DNA of 64,000 nucleotides from an uncultured Phocaeicola sp. (GTDB lineage: Bacteria; Bacteroidota; Bacteroidia; Bacteroidales; Bacteroidaceae): positions 213,025 through 277,024 of the forward strand of contig CANPVZ010000002.1 of the NCBI GenBank assembly GCA_947581855.1. Reading direction: 5' to 3'. Each line of letters starts with the position of its first letter. Position 1 is the first letter of the stretch. The notes beneath the pieces are model-generated. The model worked only from the letters and a program-made list of their open reading frames with translations, was not told the origin of the DNA and searched no databases. The translations under genes and the position numbers were made by a program. This document shows, piece by piece, positions 29,204 through 39,082 of this stretch.

Positions 29204-29242
29204 ACCATAGAAAATCGTACATTTACCATTGTATTTGTACAA
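29204..29242. promoter_or_regulatory. Operator-like element shared with the CE12 promoter
   Basis: Read on the complement, this stretch aligns with 2213-2251: TGTACAAAT, then AAATGTAC exactly 18 bp later in both, ending in TCTATGGT in both, at the same spacing. It sits in the gap between the divergent AraC and esterase genes, upstream of both, with the same orientation relative to the esterase as the CE12 copy has to its gene. Confidence 0.6.
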
Positions 29243-29349
29243 AAAACCAAATTTCCGTCAAAAATCACATAAATAAAATCAAAAAACGCAGTCGTTCTAA
29301 AGAAAGAAAGTCCTAACTTCGGCACCGAATTCAAACTATATTTTTTATT

Positions 29350-30789
29350 ATGAATACACGAATAAAGTTTCTTGTACTATTTTTAATGTGTTGCTACCTG
29401 GGCACATCTTATTCAAAAGTAACCATTCCATCGATTATTTCGAACAACATGGTACTTCAACAACAAACAAAAGTCAATATCTGGGGAAAAGCAAACCCAG
29501 GAGAGAAAATTTCTTTAGAGTCATCGTGGACACAAAAAATATACAGCACTGTAGCAAATGAAAGCGGAAAATGGAAAATACAGATAAAAACACCCGAAGC
29601 ATGCCGCAACCAGTGGATTGAAATAAAGGGAGAAAACCAAATTCGTATCCAGAACATACTGATTGGTGAAGTTTGGTTGTGCACAGGACAGTCAAATATG
29701 GAATTCCCTGTGGCACACAACCCGAAAGAGAAATGGAAAACTGGCATTATTAACGAAGAACAAGAGATGAAAGATGCCACCTTCAACGAAATTCGGCTGT
29801 TCCATGTAGCCCATCAATTGGCACCCGAGGGAGAAAAAGAAGATTGCGAAGGCGAATGGGTTGTTTGTAATCCGGAAAATCTGAAAGATTTCTCAGCTAT
29901 CGGATTTATTTTCGGACGTAAACTTTACAAAACATTGAATGTACCGGTCGGACTAATACAAAGCACATGGGGTGGAACCCACGCAGAATCATGGACTTCC
30001 ATGAATGTGATGAAGAATAATCCTCTCTATGAGGATGTGCTCAAACAATATGCACCGGAGAACCTGAAACGTAAGAAAGATGTAGCTAAAGTTCCGTCTA
30101 CTTTATGGAACGGTATGATTGCACCGATTCTGGGATACACCGTAAAAGGCAACATTTGGTATCAAGGAGAATCGAATTCCGTACGATATGAAAAGTATGC
30201 TCAAGTATTCACTAATTTAATTAATGATTGGAGAAAACAATGGAAACAACCGAACATGCCTTTCTACTTCATGCAAATCGCTCCTCATTATAAGCAGCCG
30301 GCAGGTATACGTGAAGCACAATTGCAGGTATGGCAAAACAATAAATTAAAAAATATCGGAATGGCTGTGGTAACCGATGCATGTGACTCCACTGATATTC
30401 ACCCACGTATGAAACAACAGGCAGGAGAACGCCTCGCTGCTTGGGCTTTGGCCAAGCAATACAAACAAAAGGTGGCTTACTCGGGACCTGTATATAAAAA
30501 GATGAAGATAAAGGGAAACCAATTGATCCTGACTTTCGATTATGCAAAAAACGGTTTAACCACTCCCCAGCAATCACCAGTTAATGGTTTCTATATAGCC
30601 GGAAATGACAGAATTTTTTATCCGGCAAAAGCTGAGATTCAACAGAATAAAATTGTTTTAACTGCACCGGAAGTATCGCATCCGGTTGCTGCCCGTTATG
30701 GATTCGGCACATTCTTCAGAGTAAATTTATATAATAAGGAGGGATTGCCGGCTGTTCCGTTCAGAACAGACTCTTTTGAAGAAAAATAA
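29350..30789 (+). CDS. SASA-type sialate/carbohydrate O-acetylesterase
   Basis: A 479-residue secreted esterase with a signal peptide (about 1-22), an N-terminal beta-sandwich with SIISNNMVLQQQ and an SGNH catalytic core. The nucleophile motif is CTGQSNMEFP (GQSNM at 113-117, Ser115), followed by WGGTHAESW and GMIAPI..GYTVKGNIWYQGES, and late Asp-x-His-Pro (DIHPRMKQQ) for the acid-base pair. The family is named for sialate acetylesterase but members in plant-polysaccharide loci act on other sugar esters. In this setting acetylated pectin or its side chains are the likely target. Its upstream gap holds the operator-like block at 29204-29242. Confidence 0.88.
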   Translation: MNTRIKFLVLFLMCCYLGTSYSKVTIPSIISNNMVLQQQTKVNIWGKANPGEKISLESSWTQKIYSTVANESGKWKIQIKTPEACRNQWIEIKGENQIRIQNILIGEVWLCTGQSNMEFPVAHNPKEKWKTGIINEEQEMKDATFNEIRLFHVAHQLAPEGEKEDCEGEWVVCNPENLKDFSAIGFIFGRKLYKTLNVPVGLIQSTWGGTHAESWTSMNVMKNNPLYEDVLKQYAPENLKRKKDVAKVPSTLWNGMIAPILGYTVKGNIWYQGESNSVRYEKYAQVFTNLINDWRKQWKQPNMPFYFMQIAPHYKQPAGIREAQLQVWQNNKLKNIGMAVVTDACDSTDIHPRMKQQAGERLAAWALAKQYKQKVAYSGPVYKKMKIKGNQLILTFDYAKNGLTTPQQSPVNGFYIAGNDRIFYPAKAEIQQNKIVLTAPEVSHPVAARYGFGTFFRVNLYNKEGLPAVPFRTDSFEEK

Positions 30790-31008
30790 GATTTAGATTA
30801 AGGTAATAAATAAAAAGATGAAAGTATAAGGTTGAAAGATGTAAGAGAGAGGATTAGTCTGACCGACATGCTTAGAAGCTAAAACTGAATAAATTATATT
30901 CTTTATAGCATTTAAATTATTCAGTGCAATACGGGTAATTTGTGATAAAAACGGTCTCTATTCCATAACTATCTGCATTAAAACAAAAAATACTTGAATA
31001 ATAATTAT

Positions 31009-33753
31009 ATGAAAACAACTAATTGGATTATTGTATGCGCCTTATGGATGTCTGTTCCATATCAAATGGCTGCACAAAAGCCCGAATGGCCCGTTATTCG
31101 CACGGAAATGAAACCAGGCGCTCGTTGGTGGTGGATGGGAAGTGCCGTGGATTCTGCGAATTTGGCTTATAACCTGAAACAATACGCAGAAGCCGGAATA
31201 GGAACCATGGAAATTACTCCGATTTATGGCGTTCAGAAGAATGAGGCCAAAGAAATTCCCTTTTTATCGGAACAATGGATGAACATGTATCGCTTCACTG
31301 TGGAAGAAGCCCGAAAAAACGGGATGCAAATAGATATGAATAATGGTACCGGATGGCCTTTTGGCGGACCAAAAACATCGATTCAGGATGCAGCATGTAA
31401 GCTTATCATCACTGAATATCAAGTAAAAGGAGGAGATTTTGTAAGACAACGTATAGAAGTAACAGATGCAAAGCAAAAACCGTATGCGCAACTGGAACGT
31501 TTAATGGCTTTTTCCGATAAGGGAAAATGCCTCAATCTAACCTCAATGGTACATGATGGGGAACTTTCGTGGAATGCCCCCAAAGGTAATTGGAAATTAA
31601 TTGCCGCTTTTTGCGGAAAGACATTGCAGAAAGTAAAACGAGCAGCTCCGGGTGGAGAAGGCTATGTATTGAACCATTTTTCCAAGCAGGCAGTATATAA
31701 TTACCTGCACCGATTCGACGAGGCTTTCGACCAAGCTAAAGCAGAAGCTCCGCACAACTTTTTCAACGACTCGTACGAAGTATACGGAGCGGACTGGACC
31801 ACCAACTTTTTCGATGAATTCGAACATTTTCGCGGATATAAGCTTGAAGAACATCTTCCTGAATTCCTTTCAAAAGAGCGAACGGAAACTACTGCCCGAA
31901 TCATTTCCGATTACCGTGAAACGCTGGCGGATTTGTTATTGGAAAACTTTACAAAGCAGTGGACGGAATGGGCACATGCACACAGTTCGGCCACCAGAAA
32001 CCAGGCACACGGATCGCCCGGTAACCTAATAGACTTATATGCAACAGTGGATATACCGGAATGTGAAGGATTCGGTCTCTCAGACTTCGGTATAAAAGGA
32101 TTACGAAAAGACTCCCTTACACGACCAAACTTTTCAGATCTTTCCATGTTGAAATATGCTTCATCTGCCGCCCACCTAACAGGTAAACTTTACACAAGCT
32201 CCGAAACATTTACATGGCTGACCGAGCACTTCCGCACCTCCTTATCACAGTGCAAACCGGACCTCGACTTAATGTTCGTATCGGGAGTTAACCATGTTTA
32301 TTTTCATGGAACTACTTATTCGCCGAAAGATGATCCGTGGCCGGGTTGGAAATTCTACGCTAGTATAGACATGAGTCCTACTAATTCTATATGGAGGGAT
32401 GCACCAGCCTTTTTCAATTATATTACCCGTTGCCAAAGTTTCCTCCAATACGGACAGCCAGATAATGACTTTTTGCTTTACCTCCCTGTATACGATATTT
32501 GGAACGAACAAGATGGGCGCTTGCTCATGTTCGACATTCATAAGATGGACAAACGGGCTCCACGTTTTATCGAGGCAGTACACAAAATTGAGAATGCCGG
32601 ATACGATGTAGATTACATTTCCGACCATTTTATCGAGAAAACAAGCCACAAAGACGGTAAAATTCTGACTCCTGGGGGAGTTACTTATAAAGCCATTGTT
32701 ATTCCGGGAGCAAAGTTGATGCCTGAAAAGATACTAAAGAAATTGATGACATTGGCCGAAGAAGGAGCAACAGTCGTATTTCTCGACCAATATCCCGAAG
32801 ATGTTCCAGGATGGAACAATCTGGAGAAAAGAAGAAAAAGCTTCCAACAACTAGTAAACAATTTAAAAAAGAAGCAACACCCTCATATTCTTTTTGGGAC
32901 AGATTATGATAATACCTTGGCACAAACCGGCGTACAACCGGAAAAACTCCGGAAAGATTTCGAACTGAGTTGTATCCGCCGTTCTCATGACGAGGGATTC
33001 CATTATTTTATTTCCGCCCTAACAGCCAAAGATACGGACGGTTGGGTTCCATTAGGAGTGAAAGTAACCTCAGCGATCCTATATAACCCTATGAACGGGA
33101 CCTCAGGCAAAGTACCTGTTCGCTCTGCCAACGGACAAACAGAAGTATACTTGCAATTGGCTTCCGGCGAATCGGCCATACTGAAAACCTATACTTCCAA
33201 AGACATCGCCGCCTCACCTTATCCATATTATCAAACTAGCGGGAAAGCATTGGCCTTGGATGAAGAATGGGATTTTCGATTTATCGAAAGCATACCTCAG
33301 GTGAAAGATGTTCCAGAAAAAGTAAAAACCGGTTCATGGACTGAATTGCCTGGAAAGAATATGGCAACCACCATGGGAACTGCTTGTTATACACTTCGCT
33401 TCCAACTGCCTGCCTCAGCCGATGAATGGATGCTCTCGCTGGGTGATGTACGTGAAAGCGCAAGGGTACGTATTAATGGACAGGAAGTCTGTACGCTCTG
33501 GGCTCTACCTTACCAATGTTATATAGGCAAATATTTGCAACAGGGAGAGAACCTGATAGAAATAGAGGTGACAAACCTACCTGCAAACCGTATTGCGGAA
33601 ATGGACCGACAAAAAATTCCATGGCGTAAATTCAAAGATATAAATGTGGCTGCTCTAAATTACAAAAAAGGTAATTACGCAGGTTGGCAGCCTGTAAGCA
33701 GTGGGTTGTTAGGACCTGTACGCCTTATTCCTATGAAAACCATTGCTTTTTAA
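31009..33753 (+). CDS. GH106 alpha-L-rhamnosidase
   Basis: A secreted 914-residue enzyme. The ATG at 31009 is preferred over an in-frame TTG five codons earlier because a signal peptide (MKTTNWIIVCALWMSVPYQ, cut near AAQ) begins exactly there. GH106 features include RTEMKPGARWWWMGSAVD, YAEAGIGTMEITPIYGV, MNNGTGWPFGGP and, at the C-terminus, a galactose-binding-like sandwich with LGDVRESARVRINGQEV and AGWQPVSSGLLGPVRL. The family removes alpha-L-rhamnose from pectin fragments, including rhamnogalacturonan ends. It is probably periplasmic. Confidence 0.93.
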   Translation: MKTTNWIIVCALWMSVPYQMAAQKPEWPVIRTEMKPGARWWWMGSAVDSANLAYNLKQYAEAGIGTMEITPIYGVQKNEAKEIPFLSEQWMNMYRFTVEEARKNGMQIDMNNGTGWPFGGPKTSIQDAACKLIITEYQVKGGDFVRQRIEVTDAKQKPYAQLERLMAFSDKGKCLNLTSMVHDGELSWNAPKGNWKLIAAFCGKTLQKVKRAAPGGEGYVLNHFSKQAVYNYLHRFDEAFDQAKAEAPHNFFNDSYEVYGADWTTNFFDEFEHFRGYKLEEHLPEFLSKERTETTARIISDYRETLADLLLENFTKQWTEWAHAHSSATRNQAHGSPGNLIDLYATVDIPECEGFGLSDFGIKGLRKDSLTRPNFSDLSMLKYASSAAHLTGKLYTSSETFTWLTEHFRTSLSQCKPDLDLMFVSGVNHVYFHGTTYSPKDDPWPGWKFYASIDMSPTNSIWRDAPAFFNYITRCQSFLQYGQPDNDFLLYLPVYDIWNEQDGRLLMFDIHKMDKRAPRFIEAVHKIENAGYDVDYISDHFIEKTSHKDGKILTPGGVTYKAIVIPGAKLMPEKILKKLMTLAEEGATVVFLDQYPEDVPGWNNLEKRRKSFQQLVNNLKKKQHPHILFGTDYDNTLAQTGVQPEKLRKDFELSCIRRSHDEGFHYFISALTAKDTDGWVPLGVKVTSAILYNPMNGTSGKVPVRSANGQTEVYLQLASGESAILKTYTSKDIAASPYPYYQTSGKALALDEEWDFRFIESIPQVKDVPEKVKTGSWTELPGKNMATTMGTACYTLRFQLPASADEWMLSLGDVRESARVRINGQEVCTLWALPYQCYIGKYLQQGENLIEIEVTNLPANRIAEMDRQKIPWRKFKDINVAALNYKKGNYAGWQPVSSGLLGPVRLIPMKTIAF

Positions 33754-33838
33754 AACATAACTGCATATTATGAAACATCTCATTTCATAGACGAATGTTG
33801 AAACTATATACAAACGTATAACGATTAAATAATATATA

Positions 33839-35371
33839 ATGAAACAATTATCCATCATTTTTATCTTATCTTTATTAGGACTGGTTCAATCACAAGCCCA
33901 GTCCGGTTCAAAGGATTATAAATATAAGGAGGTATACAAAAACCTGCCTTTTGACATGCCGCAAATCAACGCGCCAACATTTCCCGACCGAAGCGTTTTA
34001 CTCACCGAATTCGGAGCGATAGGCAATGGCACCACACTCTGCACCGAAGCTTTTGCCAAAGCTATCGATACTCTGGCATCACAAGGAGGAGGGCATTTGA
34101 TTGTGCCTGCAGGTATTTGGTTTACGGGACCGATTGTATTGAAAAGTAACATTGACTTACACCTTGAAAAAGGTGCGGTCATTCTGTTTTCACCGGATGT
34201 AGACCTTTATCCGTTGGTAGAAACAGTATTTGAAGGACTGGATACCCGACGTTGTCAGTCTCCTATTTCCGGACGAAATCTGACCAATGTAGCCATTACC
34301 GGAAAAGGAGCCATCGACGGTAACGGACACTTCTGGCGTCCTCTAAAAAAAGGTAAAGTAACCGAAAGCCAATGGAAAAGCACCATCGCACGGGGTGGAG
34401 TATTCAAACGAGCTGACTATTGGTTTCCCTACCCTGAAACATTAAAAGGGGATACCATCAGTAATATGAATGTACCGCAAACACTGAAAAGTGAAGAAGA
34501 ATGGCAAAGCGTACGCCATTTCTTGCGGCCTGTAATGGTCAGTCTCATTTCATGCAAGAACGTATGGTTGCAAGGGGTTGTTTTTCAAAATTCTCCGGCA
34601 TGGAACCTTCATCCGCTTATGTGTGAGAATGTATTGATTGAAGAAGTGTTGGTACGTAACCCAAGTTATGCGCAAAATGGTGACGGACTTGACTTGGAGT
34701 CATGCAAGAACTCATTGATTGTGAACTCTACGTTCGACGTGGGAGACGACGGTATTTGCCTCAAAAGCGGCAAAGATGAAGATGGACGTCGTCGCGCAAG
34801 AGTTTGTGAAAATGTGGTAGTAGACGGCTGCACTGTATTTAAAGGACACGGCGGTTTTGTAGTAGGAAGCGAAATGAGCGGAGGGGTACGTAATGTATTC
34901 GTAAGCAATTGCAAATTTCTAGGCACGGATGTCGGCTTACGTTTCAAAAGCAAAAGAGGACGAGGCGGCGTCGTGGAAAACATCTGGATTGATCATATCT
35001 CCATGATTGACATTCCCACCGAACCGATTACTTTCAATTTGTACTATGGAGGTAAATCAGCCGTCGAAATACTGGAAAGCGGCGAAAAAGTACCGGCAAA
35101 AGTAGAACCGGAACCGATAAACGAAACTACACCTTGTTTTCGCAATATTCATATTAGCAACCTGACTTGTTCCAACGCACGTCGTGCGCTCTTTTTCAAT
35201 GGTATTCCGGAAATGCCTATTAAAAACATTATGTTGGAAAATGTTTACATTACCTCCGAATTAGGAGCTGAATTTATTTACAGTGAGGACATTTCACTGA
35301 AGAATGTAAAAATACTTCCTCGGCAAGGAGAAGACGTCAAAATACGGTTTTGTAAAAATATTAAAAGATAG
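33839..35371 (+). CDS. GH28 polygalacturonase-family enzyme
   Basis: A 510-residue secreted beta-helix enzyme, signal peptide about 1-20. All GH28 active-site motifs are recognisable: NGDGLD at 280-285, GDD at 302-304, GHGG at 336-339 and RFK at 368-370, with an N-terminal FGAIGNGTTLCTEAF segment. This is a more canonical GH28 than the one at 2432-3751. Length and an N-terminal extension suit exo-acting galacturonosidases of the periplasm. It lies in a rightward run of pectin enzymes. Confidence 0.92.
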   Translation: MKQLSIIFILSLLGLVQSQAQSGSKDYKYKEVYKNLPFDMPQINAPTFPDRSVLLTEFGAIGNGTTLCTEAFAKAIDTLASQGGGHLIVPAGIWFTGPIVLKSNIDLHLEKGAVILFSPDVDLYPLVETVFEGLDTRRCQSPISGRNLTNVAITGKGAIDGNGHFWRPLKKGKVTESQWKSTIARGGVFKRADYWFPYPETLKGDTISNMNVPQTLKSEEEWQSVRHFLRPVMVSLISCKNVWLQGVVFQNSPAWNLHPLMCENVLIEEVLVRNPSYAQNGDGLDLESCKNSLIVNSTFDVGDDGICLKSGKDEDGRRRARVCENVVVDGCTVFKGHGGFVVGSEMSGGVRNVFVSNCKFLGTDVGLRFKSKRGRGGVVENIWIDHISMIDIPTEPITFNLYYGGKSAVEILESGEKVPAKVEPEPINETTPCFRNIHISNLTCSNARRALFFNGIPEMPIKNIMLENVYITSELGAEFIYSEDISLKNVKILPRQGEDVKIRFCKNIKR

Positions 35372-35495
35372 AAAAGAGCCAAAGAAATCCGGCGATATAC
35401 CGGCTTAGGAATAAAAACAAATGATTCTTTAAATCTGGTCTTATTTCATACTTTTATATTAAAACTTTATACAATAATATAATGCTTAAATAGTA

Positions 35496-36794
35496 ATGAA
35501 AAAGAAATTTATATTAGGAACCTTACTGCTTGCTACGACAAGTTTATCGGCACAAACAAAAATGAATGCCCGCGAAGCTGCTGTGAAAATAGCCGATCGT
35601 ATTTTAGCATCAACTACTTACGAATTCAAGAATACCAAAACCGGAGAAACATACACTTCCCTTCAAAAAGTTCCATTTTCAATGGACGTAAAGGTAAATT
35701 GCAAATATAACAACTGGCATTATACCAACGGCGTGACGAATATTGCCTTGATGGAATTAGCCGATAAGACTGGTGACAAAAAATACAATGAATATGTACT
35801 TCGTAACATGAATTTCGTCTTTAACGAAGGAAATCTGGAATTCTTCAGAAAACAATATAACAAAGCTTTCAAAGATGGAGGATGGAATGCCGTACGAAAA
35901 CTGAGCTGGCATATGATTTTCCGAGGAAAAAGATTGGACGACAACGGACCTATGGGAGCCAGTCTGATAGATCTTCAGATGAAATACCCGAATGAGTCCT
36001 TCCTAAAGTATATAAACGAAACTAGCGACCATCTTCGTTATGCGGAACCGCGATTGATAGATGGAACCATCGCACGTATTTGGCCCCACGTCAACACAAT
36101 ATGGGCGGATGATGCATTTATGGCAATCTCTTTCCTTTCACGTATGGGACAATTTACAGGTGACAATCGTTATTTTGACGATGCCGCTAACCAAATTTTG
36201 AATTACACCAGATATTTATGGTGTCCGGAAAAAAACATCTATTACCATTGCTACCATACTGATAACAAAGAACATGGGGTAGCTCATTGGAGCCGTGCCA
36301 ACGGATGGGTATTCATGGCACAAGCCGATTTACTGAGCCGTATGCCGAAAGATCATCCCATGCGACAGGCTGTCATAGAAAATTTCCAAAAGCAAGCAAG
36401 CGGTGTAGCCCGTTATCAAGGGAAAAATGGACTGTGGCATCAACTGCTCGATAAGGAAGACTCTTACGAAGAAATTACCGGAACCGCTATGTTTGTATTT
36501 GGCATAGCACGTGGCGTGAAAGAAGGTTGGTTACATCCCGATTTCATCTATGTAGCTGAACAGGGACTGAAAGGCATGATGAAAAAGATTACCAATGAAG
36601 GGGATGTGACAAGCATCTGTGTTGGAACCGGAATCATGCCGTCCCTATCATATTATTATAACCGCCCAACCCAAACTAACGATCCGATGGGCGAAGGACC
36701 GGTATTACGCGCACTCATTGAAATGATTGACGCTCCCAAATATACCGAAATTAAAGCCGAAGAGCAATACGACAAAATTACCTTTAATAAATAG
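35496..36794 (+). CDS. GH105 unsaturated rhamnogalacturonyl hydrolase
   Basis: A 432-residue protein with signal peptide (about 1-20) and an (alpha/alpha)6 barrel of the GH105 (YteR-like) family. The catalytic Asp region reads TIWADDAFMA (Asp205), with HWSRANGWVFMAQADLLSRM and EITGTAMFVFGIARGV typical of the family. It removes the unsaturated galacturonyl residue left by PL11 and PL1 lyases, so it completes the lyase route encoded in this locus. Full length. Confidence 0.93.
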   Translation: MKKKFILGTLLLATTSLSAQTKMNAREAAVKIADRILASTTYEFKNTKTGETYTSLQKVPFSMDVKVNCKYNNWHYTNGVTNIALMELADKTGDKKYNEYVLRNMNFVFNEGNLEFFRKQYNKAFKDGGWNAVRKLSWHMIFRGKRLDDNGPMGASLIDLQMKYPNESFLKYINETSDHLRYAEPRLIDGTIARIWPHVNTIWADDAFMAISFLSRMGQFTGDNRYFDDAANQILNYTRYLWCPEKNIYYHCYHTDNKEHGVAHWSRANGWVFMAQADLLSRMPKDHPMRQAVIENFQKQASGVARYQGKNGLWHQLLDKEDSYEEITGTAMFVFGIARGVKEGWLHPDFIYVAEQGLKGMMKKITNEGDVTSICVGTGIMPSLSYYYNRPTQTNDPMGEGPVLRALIEMIDAPKYTEIKAEEQYDKITFNK

Positions 36795-36897
36795 CCACGT
36801 TTATTAAACCGTACATAGAGATTAAATTACATAGAATAGGGAACAATATGACTCGAAATATACTTTTACGAAATCATTAATTTTATCTATATTTCTT

Positions 36898-39015
36898 ATG
36901 AAGAATACTATTTTTACAATTCTAACGGCCATGTGTCTCATGGCAGCATGTACCTCTCCAAAAGAGACTCCAATCGACCGGCAAGCGCTTATTGCCCGGA
37001 ATAATCCTCACGTAACGGTCATCGACTCACTGGCTTCTTTATCTGTAGGAAACGGAGAATTTGCCTTTACTGTAGATGCCACCGGACTGCAAACGTTCCC
37101 CGCAACTTACAAAATGGGAGTTCCTTTAGGTACGCAAAGCCAATGGGGATGGCATAGTTATGACAATCCTCAAGACCTGAAATTGGAAGAGGCATTGAAA
37201 GAATATGATTTCGGACACGGACATAAAGAACTTTATGCAACACAATTCAAAGAAGATGGTCGTGCCAAGGATGCTTCCAACTGGTATCGGATCAATCCAC
37301 ACCGCCTTCATTTAGGAGTAATAGGTTTCGAATTGGGTGATGAAGCTACCCCGGAGCAAATTACGGACATACAACAAAATTTGGACATGTGGAAAGGTGA
37401 AATTAACAGCCGTTTCAAATATCAGGATGCAGACTATGCGGTAAAAACGGTTTGTCATCCCCATCAAGATATGATAGCTGCCGAAGTGGAGTCGAAAGCA
37501 CATACCGGCATTTGTTTCCGTTTCCCTTACCCTACGGGCGGACATTGTGATGACGCCTGCAATTGGGAAGCCAACGACAAACACAACACTACTCTCATTG
37601 ATAAAACCGAACAGAGTGTTGTACTAAAAAGGGAACTCGATGCCACTACTTATTACGTAACCATCCGCTGGGAAGGGAAAGCTGAGTTGAAAGAAAAAAG
37701 CAAGAACTATTTTGTTTTAACACCACAAAATGACAAGTTATCTTTTACTTGTACATTTACCCCGGATAATACCTCCACGGAAGTCATTAGTGTTGCCGAC
37801 ACACAAAACGCGGCAGCCGAATACTGGAAAGCTTATTGGACAAACGGCGCGGCTGTAGATTTTTCCGCTTGTACCGACCCTCGAGCCAAAGAGCTGGAAC
37901 GTCGTGTAGTATTGAGTCAATACTTATTAGGTATTCAATGCGCAGGCAGCACACCTCCGCAAGAGACTGGTCTGACCTATAATTCATGGTTCGGTAAATT
38001 CCACTTGGAAATGATTTGGTGGCATCAGGCTCAATTCGCTTTATGGAATCGTGCCGAATTATTGGATCGTACGTTAGGATGGTATGAATCGGTAGAACCT
38101 GTTGCCAGGGAGATTGCCCGTCGCCAGGGATTCGACGGCGTGCGTTGGATGAAAATGACTGACCCCAGCGGAACGGAAGCTCCCTCCAAAGTTGGAAGTT
38201 TCCTGATATGGCAACAACCTCACCTTATTTATTTAGCCGAACTGATTTACCGTAACAATCCAGAGAACAAAGAGATACTGGAGAAATACGGCAAACTAGT
38301 ACAAGAAACTGCGGACTTTATGTTTTCGTTTGCTACGTATGATACGTTAGACGGACGTTATATCCTGAAAGGAGCCATCCCTGCCCAAGAAACATTACGC
38401 GCAGCCGAAACGGTAAATCCTCCTTTCGAACTTTCATATTGGCATTTCGCTATGCAGGTGGCACAACAATGGCGCGAACGACGCGGCTTGCAACGAAACT
38501 TGCAATGGGATGAAATGATTGACAAACTTTCTCCCTTGGCATACAATGAAGACCAGCTTTACCTGGCTGCCGAAACCGCAACCGATACATACAAGGATAT
38601 CCGTTTCACTTCCGACCATATGGCCGTGCTGGGTTCTGTCGGTATTCTTCCGATGAATAAACTGATTCGTGAAGACTATATGAAAAACACCTTACACTGG
38701 ATTTGGGATAACTGGAACTGGGGTAAAACTTGGGGATGGGACTATCCGATGACTGCCATGAACGCTGCCCGAATGGGTGAACCGGAGAAAGCTGTAGGTG
38801 CTTTGCTGATGGATAAACGCACAAACACTTATCTGATAAACGGACATAATTATCAAGATGCCCGTCTACGTATTTATCTGCCGGGCAACGGCGGTTTGCT
38901 AACAGCCGTTGCCATGATGTGCGCCGGCTGGGATGGATGTACGGAAAAAAATCCAGGCTTTCCGAAAGACGGAACATGGAATGTACGTTGGGAAGGTTTG
39001 AAACCGATGCCCTGA
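36898..39015 (+). CDS. Putative six-hairpin glycoside hydrolase lipoprotein
   Basis: A 705-residue lipoprotein with lipobox MAAC at Cys18. An N-terminal beta-sandwich (about 35-300) precedes an (alpha/alpha)6-type catalytic region with FHLEMIWWHQAQFALWNRAE, GSFLIWQQPHLIYLAELIYR and a final WNWGKTWGWDYPMTAMNAAR. The overall design resembles GH65, GH95 or related six-hairpin enzymes, but I cannot place it in a named CAZy family. Context suggests activity on rhamnogalacturonan-derived oligosaccharides. It sits between GH105 and a DUF4450-like gene, in the same run. Confidence 0.7.
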   Translation: MKNTIFTILTAMCLMAACTSPKETPIDRQALIARNNPHVTVIDSLASLSVGNGEFAFTVDATGLQTFPATYKMGVPLGTQSQWGWHSYDNPQDLKLEEALKEYDFGHGHKELYATQFKEDGRAKDASNWYRINPHRLHLGVIGFELGDEATPEQITDIQQNLDMWKGEINSRFKYQDADYAVKTVCHPHQDMIAAEVESKAHTGICFRFPYPTGGHCDDACNWEANDKHNTTLIDKTEQSVVLKRELDATTYYVTIRWEGKAELKEKSKNYFVLTPQNDKLSFTCTFTPDNTSTEVISVADTQNAAAEYWKAYWTNGAAVDFSACTDPRAKELERRVVLSQYLLGIQCAGSTPPQETGLTYNSWFGKFHLEMIWWHQAQFALWNRAELLDRTLGWYESVEPVAREIARRQGFDGVRWMKMTDPSGTEAPSKVGSFLIWQQPHLIYLAELIYRNNPENKEILEKYGKLVQETADFMFSFATYDTLDGRYILKGAIPAQETLRAAETVNPPFELSYWHFAMQVAQQWRERRGLQRNLQWDEMIDKLSPLAYNEDQLYLAAETATDTYKDIRFTSDHMAVLGSVGILPMNKLIREDYMKNTLHWIWDNWNWGKTWGWDYPMTAMNAARMGEPEKAVGALLMDKRTNTYLINGHNYQDARLRIYLPGNGGLLTAVAMMCAGWDGCTEKNPGFPKDGTWNVRWEGLKPMP

Positions 39016-39082
39016 TTTTTTGAATAAGAAAAATCATTGGCAAACATCCGCAGTAATCCACGTTGAAAAGAACATTAAAAAC

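Noticed and set aside
28133..29242. Longer start for the AraC regulator at 29242
   Set aside because: The inferred transcript start near 29170 lies inside this extension, and the extra 29 residues look random.
30790..31008. Promoter candidate TAATTTGT before GH106
   Set aside because: The spacing is one base short of the TAnnTTTG consensus; only a weak CTGAATAA/TTATTCAG dyad is otherwise present.
39020..39082. Earlier start of the DUF4450-like protein
   Set aside because: The signal peptide begins at 39083; the upstream 21 residues would mask it.
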